DNA of 22,611 nt, taken from assembly GCA_036897625.1 (NCBI GenBank), contig JAYMTA010000986.1:1-22611 (forward strand), written 5' to 3'. A program made the translations under genes and the position numbers. A model generated the notes under the pieces. It was not told the DNA's origin and searched no databases. It saw only the letters and a list, made by a program, of their open reading frames with translations. Of the stretch, positions 20,719 through 22,611 are shown piece by piece. The stretch's first letter is position 1, and every line of letters starts with the position of its first letter. The stretch is from Pelargonium cotyledonis (taxonomy: Eukaryota; Streptophyta; Magnoliopsida; Geraniales; Geraniaceae).

Positions 20719-21410
20719 ATTGATTAATGGTGATTGATGTTTTTGAGTTGATTCAGGTTTGTGAAGAAGAAGAAGAAGAAGAAGATTGAAGGAGTTGATG
20801 TTTTGGGAGAGAAGAGGAGGATGGTTTTTATAGATGGATGGATAGTGTTGATGCTAGGTGTATTTGAAGTTGGTTTTGGAGCTCAACTACCTTAACTAAC
20901 TCTTTTGTGCTTCAACTGGGGTGGGTCCTGTTTTGACTTGTCTGCACTTCTTTAGACTTGTGTTGCTTCACAATTGTGCTTGCTTGCTATTCTTTCCTAT
21001 GTATTATTCTATAATATCCTACAAAACTAATCCCAATATGATTACTAAATAGTAAAGTACACCTAACCAACATAACAAGCCATTTCTTGTTCACCAAATA
21101 CTAATATTTGTACACCTATTCTGATTCTCAAAGCCAAATTGTAGACTCTGATTCTCATGTCATCTGATGTGAAAACAAGAGTTTGTTGGAGTTGAACCTC
21201 CCCAATCTGTCCAATTTGACTATTATGAGAGTAGGAGAGGTTTGGTCACCCATAATAACACATAACCAACTAGCCCCTCTTCATTTGTGATCTATTCTAG
21301 TATTCTATTCATTTCCCAGTATAAATTCAACACCCAGATCATCATCTAAAAGCTCAACATCTTCTTCACCATTTCCCGCAAGAGTCACAGAACATACCTC
21401 AATCCATCTA
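20719..21410. promoter_or_regulatory. Shared divergent promoter region of the two LTPG genes
   Basis: These 692 bp lie between two start codons pointing away from each other. For the - strand gene there is a good TATA box (TATAAAAA on the - strand, 20825-20832), about 107 bp before the ATG. For the + strand gene, TATAAAT at 21320-21326 lies 85 bp before its ATG. Both positions suit leaders of roughly 55-80 bases. The middle is AT-rich with no gene. Confidence 0.6.
20763..20784. repeat. GAA microsatellite in the leader of the - strand LTPG gene
   Basis: There are about seven GAA units. On the sense strand of the gene it reads as TTC repeats between the TATA box and the start codon, so it is probably transcribed. 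Confidence 0.8.
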
Positions 21411-22105
21411 ATGGCATCCAAGACTAAGAATATGAGTCTGCTCCTGGTTCTTCTTGTGGCAATGCTTTGGTCAGGAGCTTCCGCGCAGTCCTCGGGCTGC
21501 ACGAACGTGCTCATCAGCCTGTCCCCGTGCCTCAATTACATAACTGGAAACACCTCGACGCCATCTTCAGGATGCTGCTCGCAGCTCGCCAGTGTAGTGA
21601 GCTCACAGCCTCAGTGCTTGTGCGAGGCTCTCACCGCGGACAGCTCCTCTCTCGGGATCAACATCAATAGAACTCAAGCTATGGCCTTACCTTCTGCTTG
21701 CAATGTTCAGACTCCACCTCTCAGCAGTTGCAATGGTAACATTACTGACACATAAACACCTGCAAATTTCAATATTAGTCTAGTGCTAATTAACTCGAAC
21801 TTTTTTCAATATAACTTCGATCAGCTGCTTCTCCAGCCAACTCTCCCGAACAAACAGCAGATTCTCCAAATTCAATTCCCACAGGTACAAACATTATAAA
21901 TAGTGAATTCACACAATGGATCTAACAAGAATAATAATACCGACATTGCTTGGGCATTAACTTGGGTTCAGGGCGCGGATCGAACGCTGTACCATCAACA
22001 CAAGCAGATGGCTCATCAGATGCAAGTTCCTCCAAGATGCCCATTTCTCTGCTCTTCACCCTTCTCTTTGCAGCATCATACGCTTCATGCTTCACAATGC
22101 ATTGA
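21411..22105 (+). CDS. GPI-anchored non-specific lipid-transfer-like protein (LTPG), second copy
   Basis: A secreted, probably GPI-anchored 8-Cys protein of the LTPG family, with a likely role in lipid handling at the cell surface. Exons: 21411-21735, 21825-21884 and 21972-22105, with GT-AG introns both in phase 1. The product is 172 residues. The signal peptide is about 1-25 (cut near GASA/QSSG). The Cys motif reads SSGC, SPC, GCC, CLC, SAC and SSC; gaps are 9 residues between Cys 1 and 2, 14 between Cys 2 and 3, and 25 between Cys 6 and 7. NRT is again a likely N-glycan site. Exon 3 supplies GRGSNAVPSTQADGSSDASS and a hydrophobic tail ending FTMH. That VPSTQ..GSSD block is typical of LTPG C-termini and confirms the third exon. 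Reading exon 1 straight on would stop after NITDT and lose the anchor. The paralogue next door shares intron positions but has a longer linker. Confidence 0.92.
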
Positions 22106-22254
22106 TTTTGCACCTTCCTCTGCATTATCAAACTTTGTTATTGCAAATTTCTGCTTTCTTCTGAGCTTTAGAGTTTGTGTATGTAATATGTATTCTTTTG
22201 GGGTTGATATTGTTTTGTACTACTGAAGAGACTTGTTGGGTCTTTTCCATTCTT

Positions 22255-22260
22255 AATAAA
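22255..22260 (+). terminator. Poly(A) signal of the + strand LTPG gene
   Basis: AATAAA lies 150 bp after the stop codon, in T-rich sequence. It is the only perfect AATAAA on the + strand between the stop and the converging gene at 22548. Confidence 0.6.
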
Positions 22261-22547
22261 GAGAGATTGTTTTTCAGTCATACAGAGTTCACTTTGCCAG
22301 TACACAAAGTAAACATTTTAGTCCCATTAATCCAAAACAAATTAAGTAACTACTAGTCTCTTGATTCAGTTTATTTATTGATGGGTAGATGGACGATGAG
22401 AGCTAAGGGTCTCTCACCACTCCAGCAAGCAGCCGCAGCTGGTACAAGTACAACTGGGACTGCATATATATTTGCAGCTTCATTACTACAAAAAACAAAA
22501 CATGCATCACAGTGCATGAGTACTAGCTAAACTATAAGCTTAATTAA
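22261..22547. other. Convergent 3' flanks, no gene seen
   Basis: On the - strand, AATAAATAAA-type sequence near 22370-22379 is a plausible poly(A) signal for the gene that enters from the right. Nothing else was recognised. Confidence 0.45.
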
Positions 22548-22611
22548 TTAGACGTCGATGCCGATGAAGTCCAAAATCTGGGTCCTCTCGCGGAACTGCC
22601 TCATGCGTCCG
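22548..22611 (-). CDS. C-terminal end of an unidentified protein (partial, runs off the window)
   Basis: The - strand frame entering from the window edge reads GRMRQFRERTQILDFIGIDV and then stops (TAA, 22548-22550). The region is richer in GC than the flank and keeps sense codons up to the stop, which suits a last exon. A poly(A)-like signal follows about 170 bp downstream on the - strand. With 20 residues I cannot name the family. It converges with the LTPG gene at 21411-22105. Confidence 0.45.
   Translation of the reverse strand, partial: GRMRQFRERTQILDFIGIDV

Noticed and set aside
21305-21535. - strand open frame across the start of the second LTPG gene
   Set aside because: It overlaps the signal peptide and Cys-motif coding sequence and has no domain of its own.
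1-22611. A gene cluster or novel multi-gene system
   Set aside because: The genes belong to unrelated housekeeping and cell-wall families with separate promoters. Apart from the LTPG pair, nothing links them functionally.

Overview
The window is nuclear DNA from a flowering plant, most likely a eudicot. The coding sequence is split by many AT-rich GT-AG introns, intergenic DNA is AT-rich and full of small inverted-repeat transposons, and every recognisable gene is a plant family. I cannot name the species. There is no sign of bacterial, viral or organellar sequence.

Layout. Positions 1-3600 are a transposon-rich block: an element with about 86-bp inverted ends (254-1020), a Stowaway-like MITE (1034-2735) split by a 1.45-kb PIF/Harbinger-type element (1219-2668) that carries a relic of a MYB/SANT-like accessory gene, and a complete 788-bp Tourist/PIF-like MITE (2813-3600). 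The leader and start of a CESA1-type cellulose synthase gene follow (CDS 4115-13529, + strand, 14 exons, 1085 residues). After its 3' flank lies an 809-bp hAT-type MITE with a perfect 8-bp target duplication (14098-14906). Next is the gene for 20S proteasome subunit beta type-2 (PBD/beta4; 15762-19418, + strand, 3 exons, 204 residues), with a 2.9-kb second intron holding another Stowaway-like MITE and a tandem repeat. Two divergent genes for GPI-anchored lipid-transfer-like proteins (LTPG) follow: 19912-20718 on the - strand (211 residues) and 21411-22105 on the + strand (172 residues), with 692 bp between their start codons. The last 64 bp appear to hold the C-terminal end of one more - strand gene.

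How the genes relate. CESA1 makes cellulose at the plasma membrane, the proteasome subunit is a housekeeping part of protein turnover, and the two LTPG proteins would act at the outer face of the plasma membrane or in the wall. This is an ordinary gene neighbourhood, not an operon-like system, and nothing suggests a pathway cluster. The two LTPG genes do look related: both have three exons with both introns in phase 1, in a head-to-head arrangement.

I found no new biological system. The points worth a second look are the nested and intronic MITEs, the upstream ORFs in the CESA1 leader, the divergent LTPG pair, and two tandem duplications inside introns. Exon borders were worked out by hand from reading frame, GT-AG sites and family similarity; no search was run.
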